Origin: Dactylosporangium vinaceum
Lineage (GTDB): Bacteria > Actinomycetota > Actinomycetes > Mycobacteriales > Micromonosporaceae
NCBI RefSeq assembly: GCF_019904175.1
Contig: NZ_CP061913.1
Location: forward strand, 1,178,001-1,242,000
DNA: 64,000 nt
Reading direction: 5' to 3'
Below, piece by piece: positions 33,087 to 42,228 of this stretch (the stretch's first letter is position 1; every line of letters begins with the position of its first letter). A model generated the notes under the pieces. The model did no database searches. It had not been told where the DNA came from and saw nothing but the letters and a program-made list of their open reading frames with translations. The translations under genes and the position numbers were made by a program.

Positions 33087-34300
33087 GCAGGCCAACCGGC
33101 CGCAACCTTCGATATCGGTTGCCGCGGAGCGGGCGTGCGAAAGTCCTCACCGCGGCAGCCGGGGCTCTGCTGTCCGCGGTGACCTTCGCTGTTGTCCGTT
33201 TCGCCGCGCCGCCCGCCGGCCTGTACGGCACACCGCCCACTGCCGCGCCTTCACGAAGTGCCGGGTCGGCGGTCGACGTGCGCATGGTCACGCTGATCGA
33301 CGACATCGTCGGCGAGTTGGAGGCGTCCGCCCCGATCGGTGCTCCTCCCGGCACCTGGCAGGACTCGACCGGCTGCTTCCGTTGTGACGCCGGACCAGCC
33401 CTGGCGCTCGCGGGGGCGGCCGCAGTCACCGGAGACCCCGCTCGTCGAAACCGGGCCGAGGACATCTTCGACGAGATGATCTGGGCCCATCAACGGCCGT
33501 CCGGCGCGTTCGGCCCGGACGAGAGGACTGCGGGCATCGACACGATGTTCTTCGCCGCCGAGCTCGGTATCGCCACCGTCGTGCTCGGCGCGGACCTGGA
33601 CGAACTGCACCGGGCGGCATGGGCGAAGTCCGTCGCGTCGGCGGCGGACTTCCTCATCCAGGGCGGACACCTGGCATGGTATGCAAACGGCAACATCGCC
33701 ATCGGAAACACCCTCGTCATGGCCCTGGCGGCACGGTTGACACACGATGCCCGCTATGACGGCCGGTATGAGCAGGCCCTTGAGTTTGCGATTCACCCCC
33801 CGCAAGGGCGCTGGCCGAAGGCCGGGCTGACGGTCACCCGCGAGCCCACCCGAAAGGACGGTTCCGACGGCAAGGCGTTCTTCTCCGAGGCCGGGGAAGC
33901 GAACCAGCCCGGCTACGACCCGGAATATACGATGCTGCAGCTCGACCAGCTGACGAGGATATTTCTCGTCAATGGCGATCCTCGCATCCTTCGCGCAATG
34001 AACATGCTGACGAATCAGCTCATGGATCGCCTTGACGCCACGAAGTGGCGGCTCGACACGAGCGGCGGGACCCGAATGAGCCAGACGCCGCGAAGTGTCC
34101 CGTTCGACAGCGCCGGACCGCTGGTACTCGTCGAGGCCGGTGGCCGCCCCGACCTCGAGCGCTATCAAGACAGTCTGCTGACCGCGATCGAGCGGAACTT
34201 TCTCCGGAGTGCCACTGCCTTCGGCGACCGTATGAAGTACGCGCTGGGAATGACGTGCGCCTCCATCATCATGAGCCAGCCGTCCTGGCGTCGTCCTTGA
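33083..34300 (+). CDS. Secreted or membrane-anchored alpha/alpha-barrel-like protein, function unknown
   Basis: The 405-residue protein has a basic N-terminus and a hydrophobic stretch (about 20-45), then an exported domain. The body has repeated helical blocks with aromatic/acidic motifs (C-F-R-C-D-A-G-P-A, D-T-M-F-F-A-A-E-L, W-Y-A-N-G-N-I-A-I-G-N, Y-D-P-E-Y-T). These recall (alpha/alpha)-toroid glycoside hydrolases or lyases, but no catalytic family is recognised. The start GTG 33083 overlaps the glycosyltransferase stop (GTGA). A clear paralogue is encoded convergently 33 bases away. A role in trimming or modifying the exported polysaccharide is inference. Confidence 0.7.
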   Translation: MSRPTGRNLRYRLPRSGRAKVLTAAAGALLSAVTFAVVRFAAPPAGLYGTPPTAAPSRSAGSAVDVRMVTLIDDIVGELEASAPIGAPPGTWQDSTGCFRCDAGPALALAGAAAVTGDPARRNRAEDIFDEMIWAHQRPSGAFGPDERTAGIDTMFFAAELGIATVVLGADLDELHRAAWAKSVASAADFLIQGGHLAWYANGNIAIGNTLVMALAARLTHDARYDGRYEQALEFAIHPPQGRWPKAGLTVTREPTRKDGSDGKAFFSEAGEANQPGYDPEYTMLQLDQLTRIFLVNGDPRILRAMNMLTNQLMDRLDATKWRLDTSGGTRMSQTPRSVPFDSAGPLVLVEAGGRPDLERYQDSLLTAIERNFLRSATAFGDRMKYALGMTCASIIMSQPSWRRP

Positions 34301-34333
34301 CCTGAAAGCATCCGCATTGCCGCCGTGCCGAGG

Positions 34334-35515
34334 TCAGCGCAGTCTGGCATTCTCCGGCAAGCTGGCGAGGATGGATGAGGTGATCATGCCGAGCGCGTAC
34401 TTGGCTCGGTCTCCCAGACCCGGGACATCGCTTCGGAACTCCCTGTCGATTGCCGCGAGCTGGGTGGCAAGGTATGGGCTGATGTCGGTGCGGCCGCCGA
34501 GAAGGGCGAGGGTGTGCAGCGCGGCCGTATCGAAGTAGACGAAGCGTCGCGCCTCGGTGTGCCGGGTGCCCTTGCTGGCGTTCAGCATCCAGGTCGTCCG
34601 GTCAACCCTGGTCATGAGCTGGTTGAACAGGAGGTTCATGTAGGTGAGGACCCGGTTGTCGCGGTTTGCCAGGTAGATTTTGGTCAGTAGGTCGAGTTGC
34701 AGGACGGTGTACTCGGGGTCGAACCCGAGACCGCCGGCTCCGGCTTCAGCGAAGTACGCCTGGCCGTCGGATCCGTCCGCCCGGGCCGGCTGCTTGGTGT
34801 AGCGCAGCCCGTATCCGGCCCAGCGCGACTGCGGCGGGTTGACGGCAAAGGCGAGCGCCGTTTCGTAATATCCCCTGAATCGCTCGTCGCTGGTCAGACG
34901 GTACGCGAGGGCCATGACGTAGGCATTGCCAATGTTGATGTTTCCGTTGGTGTACCACTTCAGATTGCCGTTGGCGACCAGAAACTCGCCGGCTTTGCGG
35001 ATCGCGGCGGTCCAGCTGTCATAGCGGGCTGGGTCAAGGTATGGGCGCAGCGCGATCGCCGATGAGCCGAGTTCGACGGCGAAGAACATTGTGTCGACGT
35101 CGGCGCTCCCGTTGGGGCCGACGAATGACCCGTTGGGCTTCTGGTAGGTGGCGATGCTGTGGTCGAAGATCGCGACGGCCTGATCGCGTTGAGCGGTGTT
35201 GCCGGTCAGCGCGGCGGTGCTGGCGAGAGCCCAGGCCGGGCCGGCGTCGCAACGCCAGCAGGCGACGGGCAGCTTCCAGACGCCCGCGGCGGCATCCTTG
35301 GGGGCTGTTCGTTGCATTGCGGCAACCATGTCGCTGACCAGCGTGACAATGGTGGTCCCCGGGCCAGGCAGTGGAACCCGGACGTCAGGTGCTGTTCCCG
35401 GCCTGGCCGGCGACTGGGGCGCGGCGGTTGCCTGGCCCGAAACCGACATGGAGAGTGTCGCGCTGATCAGGACCGCGATCACAGCTCTGCCTGCCTTGGA
35501 GTAACGAAGCCGCAC
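34334..35515 (-). CDS. Secreted paralogue of the neighbouring alpha/alpha-barrel-like protein
   Basis: From GTG 35515 the product has 393 residues and an ideal Sec signal peptide: a basic start, then A-V-I-A-V-L-I-S-A-T-L-S-M-S-V and an A-T-A-A-P cleavage region. The mature part shares with 33083-34300 the blocks C-W-R-C-D-A-G-P-A, D-T-M-F-F-A-V-E-L, W-Y-T-N-G-N-I-N-I-G-N and D-P-E-Y-T-V-L-Q-L-D. The frame is open to TTG 35743; the extra 76 residues are basic and low-complexity, and I regard them as non-coding or an unusual cytoplasmic tail. It may be the last gene of the leftward glycosyltransferase operon, or stand alone (354 bases separate them). Confidence 0.7.
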   Translation of the reverse strand: MRLRYSKAGRAVIAVLISATLSMSVSGQATAAPQSPARPGTAPDVRVPLPGPGTTIVTLVSDMVAAMQRTAPKDAAAGVWKLPVACWRCDAGPAWALASTAALTGNTAQRDQAVAIFDHSIATYQKPNGSFVGPNGSADVDTMFFAVELGSSAIALRPYLDPARYDSWTAAIRKAGEFLVANGNLKWYTNGNINIGNAYVMALAYRLTSDERFRGYYETALAFAVNPPQSRWAGYGLRYTKQPARADGSDGQAYFAEAGAGGLGFDPEYTVLQLDLLTKIYLANRDNRVLTYMNLLFNQLMTRVDRTTWMLNASKGTRHTEARRFVYFDTAALHTLALLGGRTDISPYLATQLAAIDREFRSDVPGLGDRAKYALGMITSSILASLPENARLR

Positions 35516-35869
35516 CTGTTCCGCCCATCTTCCGTCTCGGTTGCGCCTACCTTTCGGCTTTCGGGCGTCGGACTTGAGTGCGAGGCGGCTTCCGGCGGAG
35601 TGCGGTGCGAGTGCTGAGCGGCGGCGTCCGCCCGCTCGCTTCGGGCTGGACGCCGCGGGATCCGCGGCTGGTGCCGCAGGCTTGCCGGCCGGCCGGCGGC
35701 CCGCGCGATGTTTTCGCGAATACTGTCGAATGAATCGTTTCAATACGCCCGGCAGTGGCGGCGTAGCCAGCAGCGAGGTGATCGGCGATGGAGGTGCGGC
35801 GAGCCTCGGCCGTTTTCTCAGGCGCCTGCGCCCGGCGGTCGACGCCGGCCCGTATGTCCGCCGGCCGGA

Positions 35870-37009
35870 TCACCGGCCGATATCGTGCAGCACCATGCGG
35901 TAGGCATCGTTGATCGATCGCGCAGTGCCGGGTTCGGTGAAGCGCTCCTCGACGCGGCGGCGGGCCGCATCGCCCTCAGCCGCGAGCAGATCCCGGTGGC
36001 GGAAGCGGGTCAGAACCGCGCCGGCCAGCGCGTCGACGTCATCCGGCGGGATCAGTGCCCCACCGGCCGATAGGTTCGCGGCCGGGCCGAGCAGAGCCTC
36101 GCGGCTGCCGGCCACCTCGGTTGCGACAGTGGCGCGGGCGCACGCCATCCCCTCCAGCAGCGCCAGCGAGAGACCCTCCCAACGCGACGGTGACAGCACA
36201 AGGTCAGCCGCCACGAACACCTGACGTACGTCCCGGCGCGGGCCGAGGGCCAGGACGCCGGCATCCGGGTCGTGCAGCGGGTCGACATCGGAGCCGGCAA
36301 GCAGCAACAGCGCGTCCGGGAAGTGCCGCCGGACCCGCGGCCAGGCCGCGATCGCCACGTCTTGGCCCTTCTGGCGACAGCCTCGGCCAACGACCACAGC
36401 GACCGGGGCGCGGTCGTCGAGACCAAAGGCGGCGCGGGCGGCGGCGCGCTCGTGTTCGGTCGGAGCTGGAAACGAGGCGAGGTCCACGCCGTTGAGCACC
36501 ACGCGGCCCGGACCCGCGACACCCGCCCGCTGCCCGTCGGCCTGTTCGGCTCGGCTGCAGTACAGCGTCAGGTCGCTCCAACGGACGGCCAGCCGCTCCC
36601 AGCCGCTGGCCATGACGCTGAGCGGGCCGCCGACAGCCGCGAATGACCAGGCATGCGGTTGGAAGACGGTCGGCAGTTGGCGCCGCAGGCAGAGGCGTCC
36701 GATCAGCCCGGCTTTGCTCGAATGGAGGTGGACCAGGTCCGGTCGGCACGCCGCGACGATACGGCGCAGCGCGCGGATCTCGCCGAGCAGTGATGAGCCG
36801 GGCTGGCGCGTGCTGTCCCAACGCATCCATGATCCGCCGCCGGCCGAGACCAGGTCGGCGAGTTCTCCAGGCGGACACGCGACGACAACCGGCCAGCCGG
36901 CTGACATTTGCGTCCGGACCAGGCTGATCACGACGCGCGCGACACCGCCCGTTGTCGGTTGGGCCACGTGCAGCACGTTGAGTCCGGGTGAGGCCGCGGC
37001 GACGTTCAT
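35870..37009 (-). CDS. GT4-family glycosyltransferase
   Basis: The 379-residue GT-B enzyme has an N-terminal G-G-V-A-R-V-V loop and a donor domain with G-R-G-C-R-Q-K-G-Q-D. S-R-W-E-G-L-S-L-A-L-L-E-G-M-A (EX7E) and A-L-I-P-P-D-D follow. ATG 37009 overlaps the preceding gene's stop (ATGA). It is the last of five co-directional glycosyltransferase genes transcribed from about 41616. Confidence 0.85.
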   Translation of the reverse strand: MNVAAASPGLNVLHVAQPTTGGVARVVISLVRTQMSAGWPVVVACPPGELADLVSAGGGSWMRWDSTRQPGSSLLGEIRALRRIVAACRPDLVHLHSSKAGLIGRLCLRRQLPTVFQPHAWSFAAVGGPLSVMASGWERLAVRWSDLTLYCSRAEQADGQRAGVAGPGRVVLNGVDLASFPAPTEHERAAARAAFGLDDRAPVAVVVGRGCRQKGQDVAIAAWPRVRRHFPDALLLLAGSDVDPLHDPDAGVLALGPRRDVRQVFVAADLVLSPSRWEGLSLALLEGMACARATVATEVAGSREALLGPAANLSAGGALIPPDDVDALAGAVLTRFRHRDLLAAEGDAARRRVEERFTEPGTARSINDAYRMVLHDIGR

Positions 37010-38115
37010 GCGGCTCTTGTGTGCCGAGCCGCGGCCGCTTGCAGCGCAGCCTGGACGTCGGCGGAGACCCGGCTCCAATCGAACTTCCGGCTCCAGTCCG
37101 GTCCGGCCGTCGCCATCCGGCCGCGCAGTTCGTCGCGCTCGAGCAATGTGATCAACGCCCCGGCCACCGCGGCCGGGTCCGTCGGATCGACCAGGAGACC
37201 TGTCACTCCGTCATCGACGGCGTCGGTCGCGCCTCCGCAGCGACCGGCGACAACCGGCAGTCCGGCCGCCGCCGCCTCGACATACACGATGCCGAAGCCT
37301 TCACCGCTTCGGCCGTGGTCCGCAACCCGGCTGGGAAGCGCGAATATGTGTGCCTCGGCGAGCAGGGCATTGCGGGTCGACTCGTCGACGGCCCCGCGCA
37401 GCTCGACGTGGCGGCTCAGGCCTCGGGCCACGACCTCCGTACGCAGCCAGTCAAGCCGCTCGCCTCCGCCGACGACGACCCAGCGGACGTCCGGCAGTCG
37501 TTGGATGACGGCGGGCAGAGCGGCAAGCATCACATCGTGTCCCTTGTACGCGTCGGCCAGGCGCGAAACGGTCAAGATCGTGGGGCGCCGGGCTCGCGCA
37601 CCCGGTAGCGGCGGGCTCAGCCGCACCCCGGGCGGAATGACGGTCAGGGGCGCGGTGGGCACGCCGACCGCCTCGACCAGGCCGCGCGTATAGCGGCTGA
37701 CCGCGATGCCGAGGTCAGCACCCCGCACACACCAGCGGGCGCTGCGGGGCCAGGTGGGGACCTCTTTCGCGTGGTAATACTGCGCCCACGCCGCCCCGGT
37801 GACCGACCGGATCAGGGCTGCCGCATACCCGCAGCGCACGTGCATGCTCAGCACGATGTCGGGCCGGAACGCTCGGGCAACGTGCAGGCTATGCACGGTC
37901 AGGCGCGCGATCGACCGGCGGCCGCCGCGCGGCTGGTTGCGCACGCGATGGACGGTATAGGGCCGCTCGGCGTCCCAATCTGCCGCCTGCGGCTCGGCCA
38001 GCGTCACAACCTCCACCGGACCGGTCCAGCGTGTGACGATGCCCTCGGTGAGCGTCTCGATGCCGCCGAGGGCGGGCGGGTAGACAGGGCTGAGAACCTG
38101 CAACCGGAGATTCAC
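37006..38115 (-). CDS. GT4-family glycosyltransferase
   Basis: The 369-residue GT-B enzyme has P-P-A-L-G-G-I-E-T near the N-terminus and the donor motif S-R-L-A-D-A-Y-K-G-H-D. G-F-G-I-V-Y-V-E-A-A-A-A-G (EX7E region) follows. GTG 38115 overlaps the upstream stop (GTGA), so it was preferred over the GTG at 38175. It is part of the five-gene glycosyltransferase operon. Confidence 0.86.
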   Translation of the reverse strand: MNLRLQVLSPVYPPALGGIETLTEGIVTRWTGPVEVVTLAEPQAADWDAERPYTVHRVRNQPRGGRRSIARLTVHSLHVARAFRPDIVLSMHVRCGYAAALIRSVTGAAWAQYYHAKEVPTWPRSARWCVRGADLGIAVSRYTRGLVEAVGVPTAPLTVIPPGVRLSPPLPGARARRPTILTVSRLADAYKGHDVMLAALPAVIQRLPDVRWVVVGGGERLDWLRTEVVARGLSRHVELRGAVDESTRNALLAEAHIFALPSRVADHGRSGEGFGIVYVEAAAAGLPVVAGRCGGATDAVDDGVTGLLVDPTDPAAVAGALITLLERDELRGRMATAGPDWSRKFDWSRVSADVQAALQAAAARHTRAA

Positions 38116-39299
38116 GAGCGGCTCCACGCCTGCCGTGCGTAAAGCTCGATGTAGTGGCCGGCCACGACCGGCCACGACCAGCTCTGCACACGCGGGCCCG
38201 GAAGCGCGCGGCGCGCGGCGGCGAGCACGGCCCGGTTGTCCAGCAGCCGGATCATCGCGTCGGCGAGGTCGGCCGGGTCGCCGGACCTGGCGACGAAGCG
38301 AGGGTCGAGGTCACCGACGAGCTCCGGGTTGGCCCCCACCGGTGTGACGAGCACCGGTGTGCCGCATGCCAGGGACTCGGCGGTCGTCAGTCCGAAGCCT
38401 TCCAGCTCGGCTGTCGGCATGACGGTGAGCGTCGCGCTCCGGTATCCCTCGCGTAGCCGCGCCTCGCTGACCCGGCCCAGCAGGTCCACCCGCCCTTCCA
38501 GGCCCAGAGAGGAGATCTGCCGTTCAATCGTGGTTCGCAGGTGCCCGTCGCCGGCGACGACGAGCCGGGCACCGGGGTGGCGTGCGAGGACGGCCGGCAT
38601 TGCTGCGATGCATTCGACGACGCCGGTTCGGGGAGTCAGCCGACGCGCGGTGAAGATGAGCGGCTCGGTATCGGGCTGCGGCTGCCGCGGGGGAGAAAAC
38701 CAGTCGGTGTCGACGCCGCCCGGGATGAGCCGGGCGGCGTCAGCCGCCTGCGGTGCCAACTGCGCCAACTGCTCGCGCATGTATTCGCTCAGCACGGTCA
38801 CGGCGGTCGCGCCGCCCACAACTGCCGCCTCGGCCCGGCGCAACAGCTCGACGGCGGGGCGCTGTAAGGGGCGGGGCAGCAGGTAAGTGCCCTGGCGTTC
38901 CGTCAGCAGTTCCTGATGCACCGGGGCATGAAAGGTATAGAGGTAGGGTCGACGGGAGCGGCCTGGGCCTAGCATCGCCAGCATCGGCACCGGAAAGTGC
39001 CCGTGGATTACCGTGCCGGGGCGGCGATCGATGGCCGTACGCACACCCGAGCGGGTGCGATACGGGTACTGCACCGCGAAGAGCGGGCTGCGTTTGGCGG
39101 GGACCGCGTGGCGAACCACGGTGACGCCGTCGTCTCCCGTCTCGATGGGAGGAAGGTCCGGCGACAGCCGTTTGGCGACGATCGTCGTTGGCACGTCACA
39201 GCGCACCAGCGCGGCAGCGAGTTCACGGACGTATCGTTCGAGACCACCTAGCTTGTCCGGCGCGGTAGCGTTCGTGACCAGTACGACGGGCGGATGCAT
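38112..39299 (-). CDS. GT4-family glycosyltransferase
   Basis: The 395-residue GT-B enzyme has an acceptor domain with K-L-G-G-L-E-R-Y-V-R-E-L. In the donor domain the usual G-R-L-x-x-x-K-G is A-R-R-L-T-P-R-T-G, so the nucleotide-contact lysine is not where expected. E-G-F-G-L-T-T-A-E-S-L-A-C-G-T-P (EX7E) is intact. ATG 39299 has GGAGA 5 bases upstream. Its stop overlaps the next gene (GTGA). Confidence 0.84.
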   Translation of the reverse strand: MHPPVVLVTNATAPDKLGGLERYVRELAAALVRCDVPTTIVAKRLSPDLPPIETGDDGVTVVRHAVPAKRSPLFAVQYPYRTRSGVRTAIDRRPGTVIHGHFPVPMLAMLGPGRSRRPYLYTFHAPVHQELLTERQGTYLLPRPLQRPAVELLRRAEAAVVGGATAVTVLSEYMREQLAQLAPQAADAARLIPGGVDTDWFSPPRQPQPDTEPLIFTARRLTPRTGVVECIAAMPAVLARHPGARLVVAGDGHLRTTIERQISSLGLEGRVDLLGRVSEARLREGYRSATLTVMPTAELEGFGLTTAESLACGTPVLVTPVGANPELVGDLDPRFVARSGDPADLADAMIRLLDNRAVLAAARRALPGPRVQSWSWPVVAGHYIELYARQAWSRS

Positions 39300-39340
39300 G
39301 CATTCTCCGAATCGGGTGGTGCGGCATTGACCGGCTGCGG

Positions 39341-40474
39341 TTAGGCGGGAGCGCTGTCGAATACGGCGGCGGACCACGCGGGCCATCGGTTCGGCCAGGT
39401 CCGCTCGCGAGCCCAGGCAACAGCCGGAGTCGCGTGCTGAGTCGTCGAGTATGCGGCGACGACAGCAGCCGCGAAGTCACCGGCGGTGCCGGCGGTCCAG
39501 GTCCCGGGTGGAGCGTCGGCATCGGATGCGGCATCCCCGGTCGTGCGCACGATCGGGCGCCCACGGGCGGCATAGTCCGCCAGCTTCATCGAGGACTGGC
39601 CGTGGGTATAGGCAATGCGGTGCGGTACAACGGCGACATCGGCGGCGTCCAGCGCCGGGCCGAGCTCGGACCTGCTCACCACGCCGTGCCAGCGAACCTG
39701 GGCGGAGTAGCGGCTCAGCAGGTTCACCAGCTCGGGCGCCGGCTCGGTACGGTAACCGGGATACCGGCACTCGCCGTACAGGTCCAGCTGCCAGCCGGGC
39801 AGGAGAGTCAGCACCGCGCCCATGAGTTCGGCATCGAAGCGATGCGTCAACGTGCCGGCGTAAACCAGCCGCCGACCGAACGGACGTGGGTGCGGCGTGT
39901 GCTGAACCAGGTCAGCCGGAGTGCCGTTGGGGACAAGGACGGTGTCGCGGCCGTCGAACAGCGCCTCCAGCGCTGGGTTGGCGATGATGACGACGTCAGC
40001 CTCCGCGGCAACGCGTCGATAGAGCGTGCGAACATGCGACCGCTCCTCACCGAGCAGTGCGTTCCAGTCATCGGCTGCGTCGAAGATGCGCCGGGCCGGC
40101 AGACCGGCAACCGCCGGCCACTGCCAGGGCAGGTTGACAACCACCGCCGTTTGACCGTCTTCCTGGGTGATCAGCCGGCGCAGCTGTCGACCCAGCAGCG
40201 CGTTGTCGGCCGCAGCGGCCAAGGGGTGACGGTGACCGGGCACGAACGTGGAGCGTTCGACGACGACCGGCCCGGTGGAGGCTGACCTATGCCGGCTGAT
40301 GCCCAGCCTCCGGAGCCAGGCCGGTGCGGTGGCTGGGCGAAGGGCGCGTACGTCGTTCGGTGCCTCGACGAAGGTTACGGCGACGTCGTGTCCGATCGCC
40401 TCGTCGGCCAGAGCGTGCTCGCGCCGGATCGACGGTAGCCACGGACTCTTCGCAACCATGATCAATTGGCGCAT
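39341..40474 (-). CDS. Glycosyltransferase (GT-B, GT4-like)
   Basis: The 377-residue protein has a GT-B pattern that diverges more than its neighbours: F-D-A-A-D-D-W-N-A-L-L-G-E-E in the linker, V-Y-A-G-T-L-T-H-R-F-D in the donor domain and S-S-M-K-L-A-D-Y-A-A-R-G-R-P-I near the sugar site. This layout is seen in teichuronic-acid- and galactan-type transferases that lack a full EX7E motif. ATG 40474 overlaps the upstream gene by 13 bases. The sugar is unknown. Confidence 0.75.
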   Translation of the reverse strand: MRQLIMVAKSPWLPSIRREHALADEAIGHDVAVTFVEAPNDVRALRPATAPAWLRRLGISRHRSASTGPVVVERSTFVPGHRHPLAAAADNALLGRQLRRLITQEDGQTAVVVNLPWQWPAVAGLPARRIFDAADDWNALLGEERSHVRTLYRRVAAEADVVIIANPALEALFDGRDTVLVPNGTPADLVQHTPHPRPFGRRLVYAGTLTHRFDAELMGAVLTLLPGWQLDLYGECRYPGYRTEPAPELVNLLSRYSAQVRWHGVVSRSELGPALDAADVAVVPHRIAYTHGQSSMKLADYAARGRPIVRTTGDAASDADAPPGTWTAGTAGDFAAAVVAAYSTTQHATPAVAWARERTWPNRWPAWSAAVFDSAPA

Positions 40475-41616
40475 GCGCCGTGCTTCGCCGTGCTGGTGGC
40501 GATGAGATCCGCGAGCGTCTCACGCAGCGCGAGGGCGCATATGGACCAGCGCACCGTGGCGCCGTGACGCGCTGCGGCCTCGGCCATACATGTCCGCCGC
40601 TCGCCCTCGGCCAGCTTGACGAGCGCCTCAGCCGCCGCCGCTGGGTCGCGGGCCACGGCAAAGCCGGTCACACGCGGACGTATGGTTTCGGGCAGTCCGC
40701 CTTCCGCCGCCACGACCACCGGGCTGCCGCAGGCCTGTGCCTCGAGACTGGCCAGCCCGAGCGGCTCGGCCGCGGCCAGGTACAGGGTTGCGTAGGCATC
40801 CTGGTACAGCATCACCAGTTCCTTGTCGCTGATTCCGATGCGGATTTCCAGCTGGACGCCAGAGGCCGCAGCCAGCGCCCGGAGCCGCCGCTCCTCGGCG
40901 GCGTTCCCCCGGTGCGCGACGATGACCAACGGCAGTGGCAACTGGCTGCGCGCGGCGGCCTGGACGACGAGGTCGTGGCCCTTGGTCGGGATGAGCGCTC
41001 CGACCGAGAGCAGGTGGCGCGGCTGCGCTCCCGGCTGCGGGACCATGAATGCTGGTACACCGCACGGCACCACGACCGCGCCGCGTCCATAGGCCGCCTG
41101 GATCCGTTCAGCGGTGTATTGCGAGTTGGTCGCCAGCGCGTCGGCGGCGGCGACGGCCGCCCGGTCAAGGCGTCTTTCCCAAGCCCGGAGGGGGGCATAC
41201 AGCTCGCGAGTGCCTCGACGCAGTGTGGCTCGCAAGTGTGGCTCGTAGTCGATGCGGCGAGGCTCGTCGCAGTAGCGCAGAACCGGCACGGGCAGCGGCC
41301 CGCACGGCAATGCACCGCGAAGCGCCGAGTCAGGGTTCGCGTACACGACATCGGCGCCGCAGCGGCGGGTGAGCTCGCCGATCTTCGTCCACGCGGCCGC
41401 AAGACGCTGTAAATCCAGATGGCGGAACGCGGGCCGGGTGAGCGCCGGCCGATGCTGCGCCCTCGGCTCGAACGGGATCACGTATGGCCGCGCGGTCACG
41501 GGCTCGGCGAAGCTCGTCGTCACTTCCACGACGTCCGCGTCGAGGGCGGCGACCTGCTGGGCCAGTCGGCGATGCGCCCCGCCACCGATCAGATTGTGGA
41601 TGACGGCAACTCTCAC
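40462..41616 (-). CDS. GT4-family glycosyltransferase, first gene of the leftward sugar operon
   Basis: The 384-residue GT-B enzyme begins M-R-V-A-V-I-H-N-L-I-G-G-G-A-H-R-R. It has the donor motif G-A-L-I-P-T-K-G-H-D and E-P-L-G-L-A-S-L-E-A-Q-A-C-G-S-P (EX7E). GTG 41616 follows GGGGAGG. The promoter must lie in the 612-base spacer shared with the sugar-phosphate transferase gene. Confidence 0.86.
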   Translation of the reverse strand: MRVAVIHNLIGGGAHRRLAQQVAALDADVVEVTTSFAEPVTARPYVIPFEPRAQHRPALTRPAFRHLDLQRLAAAWTKIGELTRRCGADVVYANPDSALRGALPCGPLPVPVLRYCDEPRRIDYEPHLRATLRRGTRELYAPLRAWERRLDRAAVAAADALATNSQYTAERIQAAYGRGAVVVPCGVPAFMVPQPGAQPRHLLSVGALIPTKGHDLVVQAAARSQLPLPLVIVAHRGNAAEERRLRALAAASGVQLEIRIGISDKELVMLYQDAYATLYLAAAEPLGLASLEAQACGSPVVVAAEGGLPETIRPRVTGFAVARDPAAAAEALVKLAEGERRTCMAEAAARHGATVRWSICALALRETLADLIATSTAKHGACAN

Positions 41617-41769
41617 GCCGGCGCCTCCCCGTGTCCCGGAATTCGGCGCCGTCCCGCCGTGTGGTCCGCCGAATGGCGGCAGTGCCGATACGGCGCCGCC
41701 GAGTTGTGTTGGCGACCAGATTTCATATCAGCGCGGAGGCGGTGGCTGGTCGCGGGGCCGCCGCCCATC

Positions 41770-41792
41770 GTGACATCACACCAAAATGTCAC
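41770..41792. promoter_or_regulatory. Inverted repeat, operator-like
   Basis: GTGACAT and ATGTCAC (perfect 7-bp arms) enclose an A/C-rich 9-base centre, about 155 bases upstream of the leftward glycosyltransferase start. It fits a dimeric regulator site. Confidence 0.4.
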
Positions 41793-42088
41793 GGCGACGA
41801 CAATCGAATGGGATTGTCGGTCAAGTCAGAGTCCTGGTGATCCAACGGAAGCTCGGTTTCCTGCTTGTTCTGAAGTGAGTCTTAATTCGACCGAAGGGAA
41901 TGGATCGGGCGACGTTGTCACGTCGCGGAGCCCCATCGACATCAAAGCCTGCCCAACCGGCGCCCGGATGTCATCGGTCGTTTAGGCGACCCCCATTCGG
42001 GTCGACTCTACGTACCTACCTGCGGTAAAGCTCGCGTAAAGAACTCGAAACAATTGATCGCGCCCAGCGTGGAGCTCCCAGGAAACTG

Positions 42089-42111
42089 TGAAAAGCGTCT
42101 CTTTTCAGACG
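42089..42111 (+). promoter_or_regulatory. Two mutually exclusive small hairpins upstream of the initiating transferase
   Basis: TGAAAAG (42089-42095) can pair with CTTTTCA (42101-42107) around CGTCT. Alternatively CGTCT (42096-42100) can pair with AGACG (42107-42111) around CTTTTC. Both cannot form together. Leader-based control of the downstream gene is a possibility; no ligand-binding fold is recognised. Confidence 0.3.
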
Positions 42112-42228
42112 TGAATGCCTTTCGTGCTAATCCTATCGGGCGCTCAGCCGATGCGCTTTGCCGGTGTATTTCCGCCGAGCTTGAGCAGTAGTGTTCGCAC
42201 ATCGCAGTGCGCAATGAAAGGCATCGCC

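Larger units (their letters stand above)
41617..42228. other. 612-base divergent regulatory spacer in the polysaccharide locus
   Basis: There is no credible gene. Short open frames here lack codon bias and starts. It is AT-richer than its surroundings and holds the inverted repeats at 41770-41792 and 42089-42111. It should carry promoters for the five-glycosyltransferase operon (left) and the initiating transferase (right). Confidence 0.55.
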
